DNA of 64,000 nt from Styela clava (Eukaryota > Chordata > Ascidiacea > Stolidobranchia > Styelidae): NCBI RefSeq assembly GCF_964204865.1, contig NC_135257.1, positions 2,976,001-3,040,000 on the forward strand. The letters are read 5' to 3'. Of this stretch, positions 1-10,300 are shown in pieces; positions within the stretch are counted from its first letter, which is position 1; every line of letters starts with the position of its first letter. The position numbers and the translations under genes are program-made. Below the pieces are notes generated by a model that saw only the letters and a program-made list of their open reading frames with translations, ran no database searches and was not told the origin of the DNA.

Positions 1-822
1 TGGTAGATGTGTAACAAAATATCTTCTAGGTATAGGAATATTGTGCATGACATTGAACTTTGAAGCTAAAATATACGACGACAACCATCAAGCATAAGTT
101 ATCACTTTGAAATAGCGACATTTGAGAAATCTACATAGTATTAAATAAATAACAAGCGTACTGTGTTTGGGAAAAACAATGTTGTAGTGTATATTGAATT
201 GTCTATTTTGAATGGAAGTAAAAATCATCAGTGCTATATAGGGCTCATTGTATGTTATTTACGTTTTAAAATGCCAACAAACAGTATCAAAGCAAACCCA
301 ATAGTAGGGCTACAAACGCGATAACATTGATCACGGTTTTTCTTAGTAAAAACAGTTGTAAGTGGGCATTCAATAGAATGATATGTATTTGTAACAATGT
401 ATCTATTAATTTCTACAATAACCTACGTGTACATGTTTCAAGATACAAATGCGGTAAAGTGATATCTTTTGTCAGTTTATCAAGTTTTTCGTCTCTTCCA
501 TACAATATCTGACGAATAATTTCTCGAGTCCATGTTGTGCCTAAAAAGAATACATAACTTGATATTGTCTGTCATTTTTCTGTTTCTTTTATTTGTAACT
601 ATTTTTTAAACCTGTTTTTACACACGATGCCACCATCACTTCGTTTTCTCTTGGCTCATGATGATCGAATGCATAAGATACTGTATCTGGATGGAACTGC
701 GGAATGAATAAATGATCATTCCATTCTAGAACTTTGTCTTCTGGAGAGTATGTGAAAGTATCTTGGAAATGGACGAAGTCTTTCTGGCACCATTCAGGTA
801 GTTCTTGTTTTAGATTTGCCAT
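1..822 (-). CDS. SULT gene 1, cytosolic sulfotransferase, 5' part only (window edge)
   Basis: Exon 1 is 612-822, exon 2 is 427-540 and exon 3 starts at 65 and runs off the left edge. Exons 4-7 lie outside, so whether codon 181 is open cannot be seen. The visible part is identical by eye to gene 2. It encodes the N-terminus through the 5'-phosphosulfate loop (Lys-Thr-Gly-Thr-Thr-Trp, residues 69-74, split by intron 1 after the first base of Gly71) and the start of the Pro-Arg-Arg-Tyr-Phe-Val-Thr-His segment. Exon 1 reads through its donor in frame for seven codons before a stop, so an unspliced reading gives a false 77-residue protein. Confidence 0.9.
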
Positions 823-848
823 AGAGTTTATTATTTACAAAAAACACT
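823..848 (-). promoter_or_regulatory. Conserved splice acceptor just upstream of the SULT start codon
   Basis: On the minus strand a T/A-rich stretch ending TTGCAG places an AG acceptor at 848-847, leaving 24 nt of leader before the ATG at 822. The diverged gene 10 keeps an acceptor in the same place (TTTCAG, AG at 63957-63956, 25 nt before its ATG) although surrounding bases have changed. This suggests a non-coding 5' exon joined here by cis-splicing, or a spliced-leader acceptor. A possible cis donor (AAAG/GTAGTT) lies at 954-952, with a TATAAA-like motif at 1011-1017 further upstream. The promoter itself is not established. Confidence 0.45.
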
Positions 849-1321
849 GCAATTATATGAAAGGGCCAAGTCTTGCATATTCAAATAAAATTTGATTGCA
901 TTGAAATAATAATATATAAAAGAAAAGTGTCAACCTTCTTATATTTAAACTACCTTTGCTCGGTCGTAAAACTCCATAAAATGTATTTTGAACAAAACAC
1001 TGAACCTGACTTTATATCTGCCGTGTTAAATGTAGTAAAATCGTCATTATGATATAATAAAAGAGTTTATCCGTAAGAATGTAGCATGCGATATTATTTA
1101 TTTTAGAAATTAATTCAGTCCGATGGAACCATATCGTAACAACATGAATTATAATTAAACTTGAAAGAGATGTAACTTAACTATTCGATAGCAACAATAT
1201 TCATATTGTCATCCAAAAAAAACTACCAATCCCACTATTCCACAGACCCAGTAGATCAGGTGCTAAACAGGAAACGAAACCATAAGAATGATAAGCACTC
1301 GCGCTATTTTCCCCCTATAAG

Positions 1322-1605
1322 CAACAGTAATTAAATAAGAAGCTGTTCCATTTAATACTGCCATCCGAATTATATTTTTGTAGTCACTGTGTCTATTACG
1401 TTCGGATTTGGGTATAATCCACCCGTTTTAAGAATTTGAATTTAAGAATCCTACTTTTCTACAAGCCCAGTGAGGTCTTTCCTGTAGACAACAGTAATTA
1501 AATTAAAGATTGTGTATTCAATATTGACGTCTGAATTCTATTTTTGTAGTCACTGCATCTATTATAGATGCGGATTTGGGTAGAATCCAAGTGTTTTCAG
1601 GATTG
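1322..1605. repeat. Degenerate tandem duplication, period about 167 bp
   Basis: Two related segments start at 1322 and 1489. Both begin CAACAGTAATTAAAT and share TTTTTGTAGTCACTG and CGGATTTGGGTA..ATCCA in the same order, with many differences between them. The duplication is old relative to the array, because every unit carries both copies with the same differences. No function is visible. Confidence 0.8.
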
Positions 1606-1793
1606 GCATTCGTCAGATAGTCTAAGTCGTATTAATGATTCCTTATTGAATTTCACATATTAACGCTCTCGTTTTGTCCGTTTGCCACTACAAATCTTGG
1701 CGCAAACAATGTTTAATCCAAATGATGTGTGGTGTGGTACAAATGATTGGTCTCATAGGTTCTGTTGAAATATCACACATATCTAAAGTATTC

Positions 1794-1945
1794 AATCACA
1801 AATTATTATTAATTAGAAAATTTGCTGATAAATCATCTATCTATATTTCGGCAAAGTATAAGTACCTTAAATCACAAATTATTATTAATTAGAAAATTTG
1901 CTAATAAATCATGTATCTATATTTCGGCAAATTATGTGTACCTTG
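1794..1945. repeat. Two-copy 76-bp tandem repeat
   Basis: Copies at 1794-1869 and 1870-1945 both start AATCACAAATTATTATTAAT and contain CTATATTTCGGCAAA. They differ at a few positions (for example GCTGATAA against GCTAATAA). Present in every spacer, including spacer 9. Short plus-strand frames through it (72 and 76 codons) arise from the duplication and are not credible genes. Confidence 0.9.
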
Positions 1946-2877
1946 AATTGGCATTTAGTATATTCGATTCGATTTCCTGGTTTCGAACGGCTTTCCAAAG
2001 CTTATTGTCAAGGCCAGTTTCGTCTCATATTTGTTTCTTTATTGTGGCCTGAATGCCAAAAAAAAAACAAGTAGCGCTAGTGACGGGCTAGGTCCATCAC
2101 GAGTATTTAGTGCTCTGCAAGTCTCTCTGCAACTTCAACTATTAATGCACGAGTACCTTAAAAGCACATCTAAATAAGCACTGCAAAGTAGTTGGAAGTT
2201 ACAACTAATGTACGTTCTTATTGCCAGAGTCAATTATTAACCTGCTTGACCGACATATATTCCTCTGTAGAATACAAACCTTTTTTTAGTAAACAGTATC
2301 ATTAGAGTGGTCTCGATAGCTACAATGTAAGGCGATTGAAGTTGTGCAAACAAAACTCAATTTCCAGGCAGTTCAAATACTGTACGGTGTACGCAATATA
2401 TATTACTAAGTGGGTTGGTTTGGCAGACGAATAGGTTTTTCAATGAATAGGTTTTTGAACTATACCGGTTCCATTCAATGTTCATGCTTAAACCTTGGCA
2501 ATGTGACCATTTGCAACTCTGAAGTCATTTGTGATTAAATTGGTATTTCTATATTATATCTAGAATAGAAAACGTACCATATTATACTTTCATATGCATT
2601 AGTAGCTTTTGGCCCCCGGGAAGGGGCTGATTAAACTTTTGCTTATAAAGATAAAATACCAATCATTTTTATTCATACATCATATTCAATGATCCATTCT
2701 TCTTGATTATATTGAAACATCAATTGAAATATCTCGTGCTATGAGTCAATTACGTACCGTATCACGTACCACAGTCAAACATTTCACATAAAAACGTCAC
2801 TAAATAACATACTTCAACTTAACACCACCTGAATCAACTTTCGGTACAGTGACTCTCACAACTGTTTAGGGCTGATG

Positions 2878-2929
2878 GACGACTCGACTACACGGACAAC
2901 TCACCAGGCCTAGCTGTAGTCGAGTTGTC
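2878..2929. repeat. Hairpin: 15-nt inverted repeat with 22-nt loop
   Basis: GACGACTCGACTACA (2878-2892) pairs with TGTAGTCGAGTTGTC (2915-2929); 14 of 15 positions can form Watson-Crick pairs. The stem is more GC-rich than its surroundings. It lies in the far 5' flank of one gene and 3' flank of the next, about 2.05 kb from each. It could be a transposon remnant or an RNA structure. Confidence 0.7.
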
Positions 2930-2999
2930 TGCCACCCATTTCACATGTCCCGTGACAATGATCTGTTTTTATCCATTCAATTGCAACCTGAATTGAAAT

Positions 3000-3310
3000 A
3001 CTAAGGGCATTTGGTCCAGTAATCAATAAGAAAAGCGACTTTTTAGGTTTTCCACTAGGTGTTCAAAAACGTGTCAAAGAACAAGAACAACAAGAGAGCT
3101 ATGCTCAAATATATGGACAGGTAGAGCCACATAATTTTGATGACGTCATAGCAAAAAAAAAGTACTAGCCTCCTGGAAAAAAAATTATATCTCTAATCAC
3201 TGGAAATTTCAAAGCAATTGGTTCAGTAATCAAAGAGAAAAACAATTTCTTCAAAACGTGTCAAAGAACAACGAGAACAACACAAGAGAGCAATGCTTAA
3301 ATATATAGAC
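3000..3310. repeat. Degenerate direct-repeat pair, spacing about 187 bp
   Basis: Two segments share, in order, GGTYCAGTAATCAA, then AAAACGTGTCAAAGAACAA, a GAACAAC-rich tract, AGAGAGC.ATGCT.AAATATAT and GACA. Anchor GTGTCAAAG occurs at 3071 and 3258. Each segment is about 110 bp and separated by unrelated A-rich sequence. Origin unknown. Confidence 0.7.
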
Positions 3311-3719
3311 ACGAAAGCTCTTTACAATAATTACATCACGCTGTTAAACCAGAAAATATTTTTTGCATTGATAAAACCGCAACCACGATATTTCATAACA
3401 TGTTGAACACTATTGGTACATTGTAATGCTTCCTTATTGGCATATTTATGTTGTTTACCGCAGAACTGTAATGAAAAAAGCTAAAAGATAAGCATAAACA
3501 TAGCAGCTGTGCAAGCGTACAAATAAAATGGAAAAAGTTAATTTGACTGCAAATGCAGGGAGAGTAACATTTAAAATTTTAAATAAACGTGATATGCTTT
3601 GGCACTTATCTACGTCACATGTTAAAAATTATCGGAGAAGTTGTAAAGTTCTTCCTTAGCATACTTTAGTTATTCACGGCAAAACTGTAACGAAAAGATG
3701 AGAGCGTAATTCACAGTGT

Positions 3720-3753
3720 TATGGTACCGGTGCCTTAACTCACCAGTACCATA
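3720..3753. repeat. Hairpin: 13-bp stem, 8-nt loop
   Basis: TATGGTACCGGTG (3720-3732) pairs with CACCAGTACCATA (3741-3753) with one mismatch around loop CCTTAACT. A perfect palindrome ATACCGGTAT follows about 20 bp later. Found in every full spacer; in spacer 6 the base two positions outside the stem differs (36708), leaving the stem intact. Confidence 0.7.
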
Positions 3754-4539
3754 CTTTATCTGTAAGTCTGATACCGGTATTCGATGGTGGAATGGTTCTT
3801 CTTTGGCATGTACAAACTCAATTCATTTTATGTTATCAAAATAAACTAATACGCTAGTATACAAAACTTGAATTTGTGCAATAGTAAGTCACCGTGCTGC
3901 GTTACCGTACGTTCGCTTCTTCGCCGCAATCGCCACAAGGTGCCGCTATTTTTCATTGTGATCACCAATTCGCACAAAAAAACTAATCTCTTGAAGTCCA
4001 CAGAAAATTTTGAAATAAATAAAAGTAATTTTTTGCATTCTATAAAAGGTCGTATATACATAATACAATCTAAGACAATCTGAAAAAAATGTGCTACCGA
4101 AGGGTGCCATATTTAAAGCCATGCCCTTTTTTCGAAATGTGGAAAGTTATCTTGGTTAAGATGTTTTCGGTAAATTACGGCAAGATTCATTTACAAATAA
4201 TTTGCTGTCAAATCTCATTCTAGATTGGATTTAGACAAAATCAACTGATAGGCTGGAACCAAAACTTCTTTAGTTTTTGTATCTCTCGATATTAAATCAT
4301 TTTTAACTGCTTTCCAGATGCCTAATTTTCAATTGTCCGATCTTACAAATTCATTAGCGTCTGCTCTGCATTTTCCTTGAACTGTTCGCTGCTCAGCAAG
4401 TGACAGCATTATGAATCGCGTTGTTCGCTTACGCTGTTAGGACGTTGTTACGTCATAGGCATAGATAATAAATTGGACTAATATATAAGCTTTGCAGCGC
4501 AAAGGGAACCAGATCAAACTGAATTAAAAACTAGTTTTG

Positions 4540-4618
4540 CTGGCCGCACACAATTCCAAATTGGCACTTCTCCGCGGGCCGCTCAATTTGGCCGCGGGCC
4601 GCACATTGCACACCCCTG
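4540..4618. mobile_element. Solo end of a hAT-like element in the array spacer
   Basis: The segment has repeated GCGGGCCGC blocks and ends CACACCCCTG at 4618, matching the terminus of the complete miniature hAT element in gene 10 (GCCCACCCCTG at 63051). No matching CAGGGGTG left end is visible in the unit, so this looks like one surviving end of a truncated element. Resemblance between the array and the gene 10 locus resumes immediately to its right, so the element may mark the ancestral duplication edge. Copies end at 11169, 17720, 24506, 31057, 40609, 47160 and 53711. Confidence 0.6.
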
Positions 4619-4740
4619 CCATAGAGTATACTTAAATTACCATTTCTTGAAATTTATATTTTATTTATATTCTTACAACATTTGATACGCGGTAAATATT
4701 TCATATATTTCTATGAAAATTATAAATAATATAAATTTAG

Positions 4741-4772
4741 TGTATATATATTTAAATTATATATATATATAT
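4741..4772. repeat. AT-dinucleotide tract
   Basis: A run of TA/AT dinucleotides interrupted by TTTAAA, about 200 bp beyond the stop codon of gene 2 on the transcript's 3' side. Its length appears constant between units. Confidence 0.8.
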
Positions 4773-4977
4773 GAAAAATTAAACGACCAAATTAAATTTT
4801 TTAATGCTAAAAGACTAAAGTTCCCAGTATACTCATTAGTACATTAATAACAAGCTTAAGCGATTGGCAAGAATAATAAAGTTTATACTGAATTAATACA
4901 AGTTCTCAAATTTGCTTCCAGTCGGCTTGGGGCCTAACGGTTAAATTAGAATGAGTTGAATATTCTACGATAAAAAC

Positions 4978-7373
4978 TTATTCATATATAAATTCGATTC
5001 CTGTTTCTTTCATCTTTTCTTCAACTTGTCTATCTATTTCATCAGATTGTTCCGCGGTAAAATAGTTTTTCCACTTGCCAATGGTTCCTGAAATATAATA
5101 ACTCACTAAGAAAGGGAAGAATTAAAGACAAATATACAAATTCGTGGCTAAACAGCATACAAAACTATCTAATAAATATACCAAAACACAAGTATTGCAG
5201 CATAATCTTATGACGCAACGAACTAATTTATAAAACTTTTGTACCTGTAAAGCATTGCTTAGTTGCATGGCGATTCATTCCATCTTCTGATTTCGATTCC
5301 ATATCCGACTTCTTCATGTTGTCAATTGAACAATTTTTAACTATTTCATAGATTTCGTCATCTGATAGTTCTACTCCCAAGAATTCTGACAACTCTTTTG
5401 TTTTTTCGAAAGGATTCTTGATATAAAACAAAATACATTTTGAGGTCAGGCTGTAAGAAATGTCATCTCATATCAATTACACAGTAATTCGCATTATACA
5501 CTCATGTTTGTACGTATACAACGTATTCCATTTTTAAAGCTAGTTGTATGATAAAATTTCAAAACATAGAAATATTTCAAAATTAAAATTTTTTAAACAG
5601 ACATCTTTTAGATGGCTTGATTGAGTGATCATTTGTTGTTGTTCAGAATTAGTTCAATATGGATTACTTTTATCATTTCTTCATACACGATCAATATTGC
5701 ATTCTTGTTGTTTTTTATATGCGGCAGCCAACTCAAAATGTGATCCAAATATGATTCTCCTTTTCGTATGGCCAGAGGAAGAGGATCTAATTGAATAAAA
5801 TTTTCTATTTATTTTCTAATTGATTATTTTATTATTTTCAATCCAATGTCGTTTGCCTGATAATTGATGCTTTTCAAAGGAATTTTTGTATTAGACAATT
5901 AAAAAAAAAGGTTTTCAATAAACGTTTTTTGACATTAAAGATCCCAGTTATTTAACCAAAATACTTTGGACTAGACACTAAATCTTTGGTCTCTTTCTGG
6001 CATAAAATAATATTGTATGTAAATAATCGCTTTCACTAAACATTTTTCGACATTAGATTTTAGTTATTTAAGCAAAATACTTTGGATTATCGACTACATT
6101 TTTTGCATTTTCATAAAATAACATTGTTGTTTGTCCCCAGTCTGTGAATGCTATTACCTTTCATTTGTCGTTCAAAATAATCGTTTCAATCATCGGGTGA
6201 AAATCTTGCTAATTCACCCTGCCAAGGAAATCCCTTAACAAAATGAAAGAACGATACCAGCCTGTCCTTTGGATTCCGCAATGTGTAAACGATCTGAAGA
6301 ATGATCACAAATAAAATTTTTCATTGCTTGTTTATTCATATTTTGTAAATACAATTTAAATTGTTTACTAAGTGGCATATAATACAGCTCTTCACTATGT
6401 TATATTTTACTTTTGTAAATCTATAATATCACTTCGAATGATCGATAGAATATTTTATTTCCAGAATTTTATTCTCTTAGCTTATATATACGTAACATAG
6501 GCTTGCCTTTATGTTCCTTTTTTCGTATTTTTCTAAATTCACCAATTCAGCTGGTAGATGTGTAACAAAATATCTTCTAGGTATAGGAATATTGTGCATG
6601 ACATTGAACTTTGAAGCTAAAATATACGACGACAACCATCAAGCATAAGTTATCACTTTGAAATAGCGACATTTGAGAAATCTACATAGTATTAAATAAA
6701 TAACAAGCGTACTGTGTTTGGGAAAAACAATGTTGTAGTGTATATTGAATTGTCTATTTTGAATGGAAGTAAAAATCATCAGTGCTATATAGGGCTCATT
6801 GTATGTTATTTACGTTTTAAAATGCCAACAAACAGTATCAAAGCAAACCCAATAGTAGGGCTACAAACGCGATAACATTGATCACGGTTTTTCTTAGTAA
6901 AAACAGTTGTAAGTGGGCATTCAATAGAATGATATGTATTTGTAACAATGTATCTATTAATTTCTACAATAACCTACGTGTACATGTTTCAAGATACAAA
7001 TGCGGTAAAGTGATATCTTTTGTCAGTTTATCAAGTTTTTCGTCTCTTCCATACAATATCTGACGAATAATTTCTCGAGTCCATGTTGTGCCTAAAAAGA
7101 ATACATAACTTGATATTGTCTGTCATTTTTCTGTTTCTTTTATTTGTAACTATTTTTTAAACCTGTTTTTACACACGATGCCACCATCACTTCGTTTTCT
7201 CTTGGCTCATGATGATCGAATGCATAAGATACTGTATCTGGATGGAACTGCGGAATGAATAAATGATCATTCCATTCTAGAACTTTGTCTTCTGGAGAGT
7301 ATGTGAAAGTATCTTGGAAATGGACGAAGTCTTTCTGGCACCATTCAGGTAGTTCTTGTTTTAGATTTGCCAT
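4978..7373 (-). pseudogene. SULT gene 2, cytosolic sulfotransferase with TGA at codon 181
   Basis: This is the reference gene model. Exons, 5' to 3' on the minus strand: 7163-7373, 6978-7091, 6507-6616, 6158-6293, 5668-5786, 5245-5416, 4978-5087 (972 nt, 324 codons with stop). SULTs transfer sulfonate from PAPS to hydroxyls or amines in the cytosol. Seen in order: P-loop Lys69-Thr-Gly-Thr-Thr-Trp74; Pro-Arg-Arg-Tyr-Phe-Val-Thr-His128-Leu-Pro with the catalytic His; Arg151-Asn-Pro-Lys-Asp with Ser159 (3'-phosphate contacts); Gly-Glu-Ser and Tyr225-Glu-Glu-Met; Trp293-Lys-Asn-Tyr-Phe-Thr near the C-terminus. The usual Arg-Lys-Gly before that is Phe286-Thr-Gly, and no KxxxTVxxxE dimer motif is seen. 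Intron 3 has a GC donor (AAG/GCAAGC); the rest are GT-AG. Exon 2 has an alternative in-frame donor 6 nt earlier. TGA at 6186-6188 replaces Trp181 and cuts off exons 5-7. Confidence 0.9.
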
Positions 7374-10300
7374 AGAGTTTATTATTTACAAAAAACACTG
7401 CAATTATATGAAAGGGCCAAGTCTTGCATATTCAAATAAAATTTGATTGCATTGAAATAATAATATATAAAAGAAAAGTGTCAACCTTCTTATATTTAAA
7501 CTACCTTTGCTCGGTCGTAAAACTCCATAAAATGTATTTTGAACAAAACACTGAACCTGACTTTATATCTGCCGTGTTAAATGTAGTAAAATCGTCATTA
7601 TGATATAATAAAAGAGTTTATCCGTAAGAATGTAGCATGCGATATTATTTATTTTAGAAATTAATTCAGTCCGATGGAACCATATCGTAACAACATGAAT
7701 TATAATTAAACTTGAAAGAGATGTAACTTAACTATTCGATAGCAACAATATTCATATTGTCATCCAAAAAAAACTACCAATCCCACTATTCCACAGACCC
7801 AGTAGATCAGGTGCTAAACAGGAAACGAAACCATAAGAATGATAAGCACTCGCGCTATTTTCCCCCTATAAGCAACAGTAATTAAATAAGAAGCTGTTCC
7901 ATTTAATACTGCCATCCGAATTATATTTTTGTAGTCACTGTGTCTATTACGTTCGGATTTGGGTATAATCCACCCGTTTTAAGAATTTGAATTTAAGAAT
8001 CCTACTTTTCTACAAGCCCAGTGAGGTCTTTCCTGTAGACAACAGTAATTAAATTAAAGATTGTGTATTCAATATTGACGTCTGAATTCTATTTTTGTAG
8101 TCACTGCATCTATTATAGATGCGGATTTGGGTAGAATCCAAGTGTTTTCAGGATTGGCATTCGTCAGATAGTCTAAGTCGTATTAATGATTCCTTATTGA
8201 ATTTCACATATTAACGCTCTCGTTTTGTCCGTTTGCCACTACAAATCTTGGCGCAAACAATGTTTAATCCAAATGATGTGTGGTGTGGTACAAATGATTG
8301 GTCTCATAGGTTCTGTTGAAATATCACACATATCTAAAGTATTCAATCACAAATTATTATTAATTAGAAAATTTGCTGATAAATCATCTATCTATATTTC
8401 GGCAAAGTATAAGTACCTTAAATCACAAATTATTATTAATTAGAAAATTTGCTAATAAATCATGTATCTATATTTCGGCAAATTATGTGTACCTTGAATT
8501 GGCATTTAGTATATTCGATTCGATTTCCTGGTTTCGAACGGCTTTCCAAAGCTTATTGTCAAGGCCAGTTTCGTCTCATATTTGTTTCTTTATTGTGGCC
8601 TGAATGCCAAAAAAAAAACAAGTAGCGCTAGTGACGGGCTAGGTCCATCACGAGTATTTAGTGCTCTGCAAGTCTCTCTGCAACTTCAACTATTAATGCA
8701 CGAGTACCTTAAAAGCACATCTAAATAAGCACTGCAAAGTAGTTGGAAGTTACAACTAATGTACGTTCTTATTGCCAGAGTCAATTATTAACCTGCTTGA
8801 CCGACATATATTCCTCTGTAGAATACAAACCTTTTTTTAGTAAACAGTATCATTAGAGTGGTCTCGATAGCTACAATGTAAGGCGATTGAAGTTGTGCAA
8901 ACAAAACTCAATTTCCAGGCAGTTCAAATACTGTACGGTGTACGCAATATATATTACTAAGTGGGTTGGTTTGGCAGACGAATAGGTTTTTCAATGAATA
9001 GGTTTTTGAACTATACCGGTTCCATTCAATGTTCATGCTTAAACCTTGGCAATGTGACCATTTGCAACTCTGAAGTCATTTGTGATTAAATTGGTATTTC
9101 TATATTATATCTAGAATAGAAAACGTACCATATTATACTTTCATATGCATTAGTAGCTTTTGGCCCCCGGGAAGGGGCTGATTAAACTTTTGCTTATAAA
9201 GATAAAATACCAATCATTTTTATTCATACATCATATTCAATGATCCATTCTTCTTGATTATATTGAAACATCAATTGAAATATCTCGTGCTATGAGTCAA
9301 TTACGTACCGTATCACGTACCACAGTCAAACATTTCACATAAAAACGTCACTAAATAACATACTTCAACTTAACACCACCTGAATCAACTTTCGGTACAG
9401 TGACTCTCACAACTGTTTAGGGCTGATGGACGACTCGACTACACGGACAACTCACCAGGCCTAGCTGTAGTCGAGTTGTCTGCCACCCATTTCACATGTC
9501 CCGTGACAATGATCTGTTTTTATCCATTCAATTGCAACCTGAATTGAAATACTAAGGGCATTTGGTCCAGTAATCAATAAGAAAAGCGACTTTTTAGGTT
9601 TTCCACTAGGTGTTCAAAAACGTGTCAAAGAACAAGAACAACAAGAGAGCTATGCTCAAATATATGGACAGGTAGAGCCACATAATTTTGATGACGTCAT
9701 AGCAAAAAAAAAGTACTAGCCTCCTGGAAAAAAAATTATATCTCTAATCACTGGAAATTTCAAAGCAATTGGTTCAGTAATCAAAGAGAAAAACAATTTC
9801 TTCAAAACGTGTCAAAGAACAACGAGAACAACACAAGAGAGCAATGCTTAAATATATAGACACGAAAGCTCTTTACAATAATTACATCACGCTGTTAAAC
9901 CAGAAAATATTTTTTGCATTGATAAAACCGCAACCACGATATTTCATAACATGTTGAACACTATTGGTACATTGTAATGCTTCCTTATTGGCATATTTAT
10001 GTTGTTTACCGCAGAACTGTAATGAAAAAAGCTAAAAGATAAGCATAAACATAGCAGCTGTGCAAGCGTACAAATAAAATGGAAAAAGTTAATTTGACTG
10101 CAAATGCAGGGAGAGTAACATTTAAAATTTTAAATAAACGTGATATGCTTTGGCACTTATCTACGTCACATGTTAAAAATTATCGGAGAAGTTGTAAAGT
10201 TCTTCCTTAGCATACTTTAGTTATTCACGGCAAAACTGTAACGAAAAGATGAGAGCGTAATTCACAGTGTTATGGTACCGGTGCCTTAACTCACCAGTAC

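Larger units (their letters stand above)
823..4977. other. Array spacer 1 (reference spacer), no convincing gene
   Basis: This is the 4,155-bp region between the start codon of gene 1 and the stop codon of gene 2, and it is the reference for all other spacers. It holds the 5' region of gene 1, two degenerate tandem duplications (1322-1605 and 1794-1945), two hairpins (2878-2929 and 3720-3753), a degenerate direct-repeat pair (about 3000-3310), one end of a hAT-like element (about 4540-4618) and an AT-dinucleotide tract (4741-4772). Open frames of 60-76 codons here overlap on opposite strands, lack family resemblance and are treated as noise. Corresponding positions in spacers 2-5 are found by adding 6551, 13102, 19888 and 26439; in 7 and 8 by adding 42542 and 49093. 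Confidence 0.85.

Noticed and set aside
327-512. Plus-strand 61-codon frame repeated in every unit
   Set aside because: It is antisense to SULT exon 2 and its intron and persists only because the exon is conserved between units.
1794-1945. CRISPR-like repeat
   Set aside because: Only two directly abutting 76-bp copies with no spacers, in a eukaryotic intron-bearing context.
1674-2052. Two overlapping plus-strand frames (72 and 76 codons) in the spacer
   Set aside because: They run through the 76-bp tandem repeat, repeat each other's residues and show no family features.
3846-4083. Two 71-codon frames on opposite strands
   Set aside because: They overlap as mirror shadows in the same region and have no recognisable domain or upstream signals.
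5228-5431. 67-codon minus-strand frame as a separate small gene
   Set aside because: It is SULT exon 6 read through both splice borders; the acceptor at 5416 and donor at 5245 restore the family sequence.
6186-6188. TGA at codon 181 as a selenocysteine codon
   Set aside because: Other copies have TGG and the position is Trp in gene 10; a nonsense mutation is the simple explanation.
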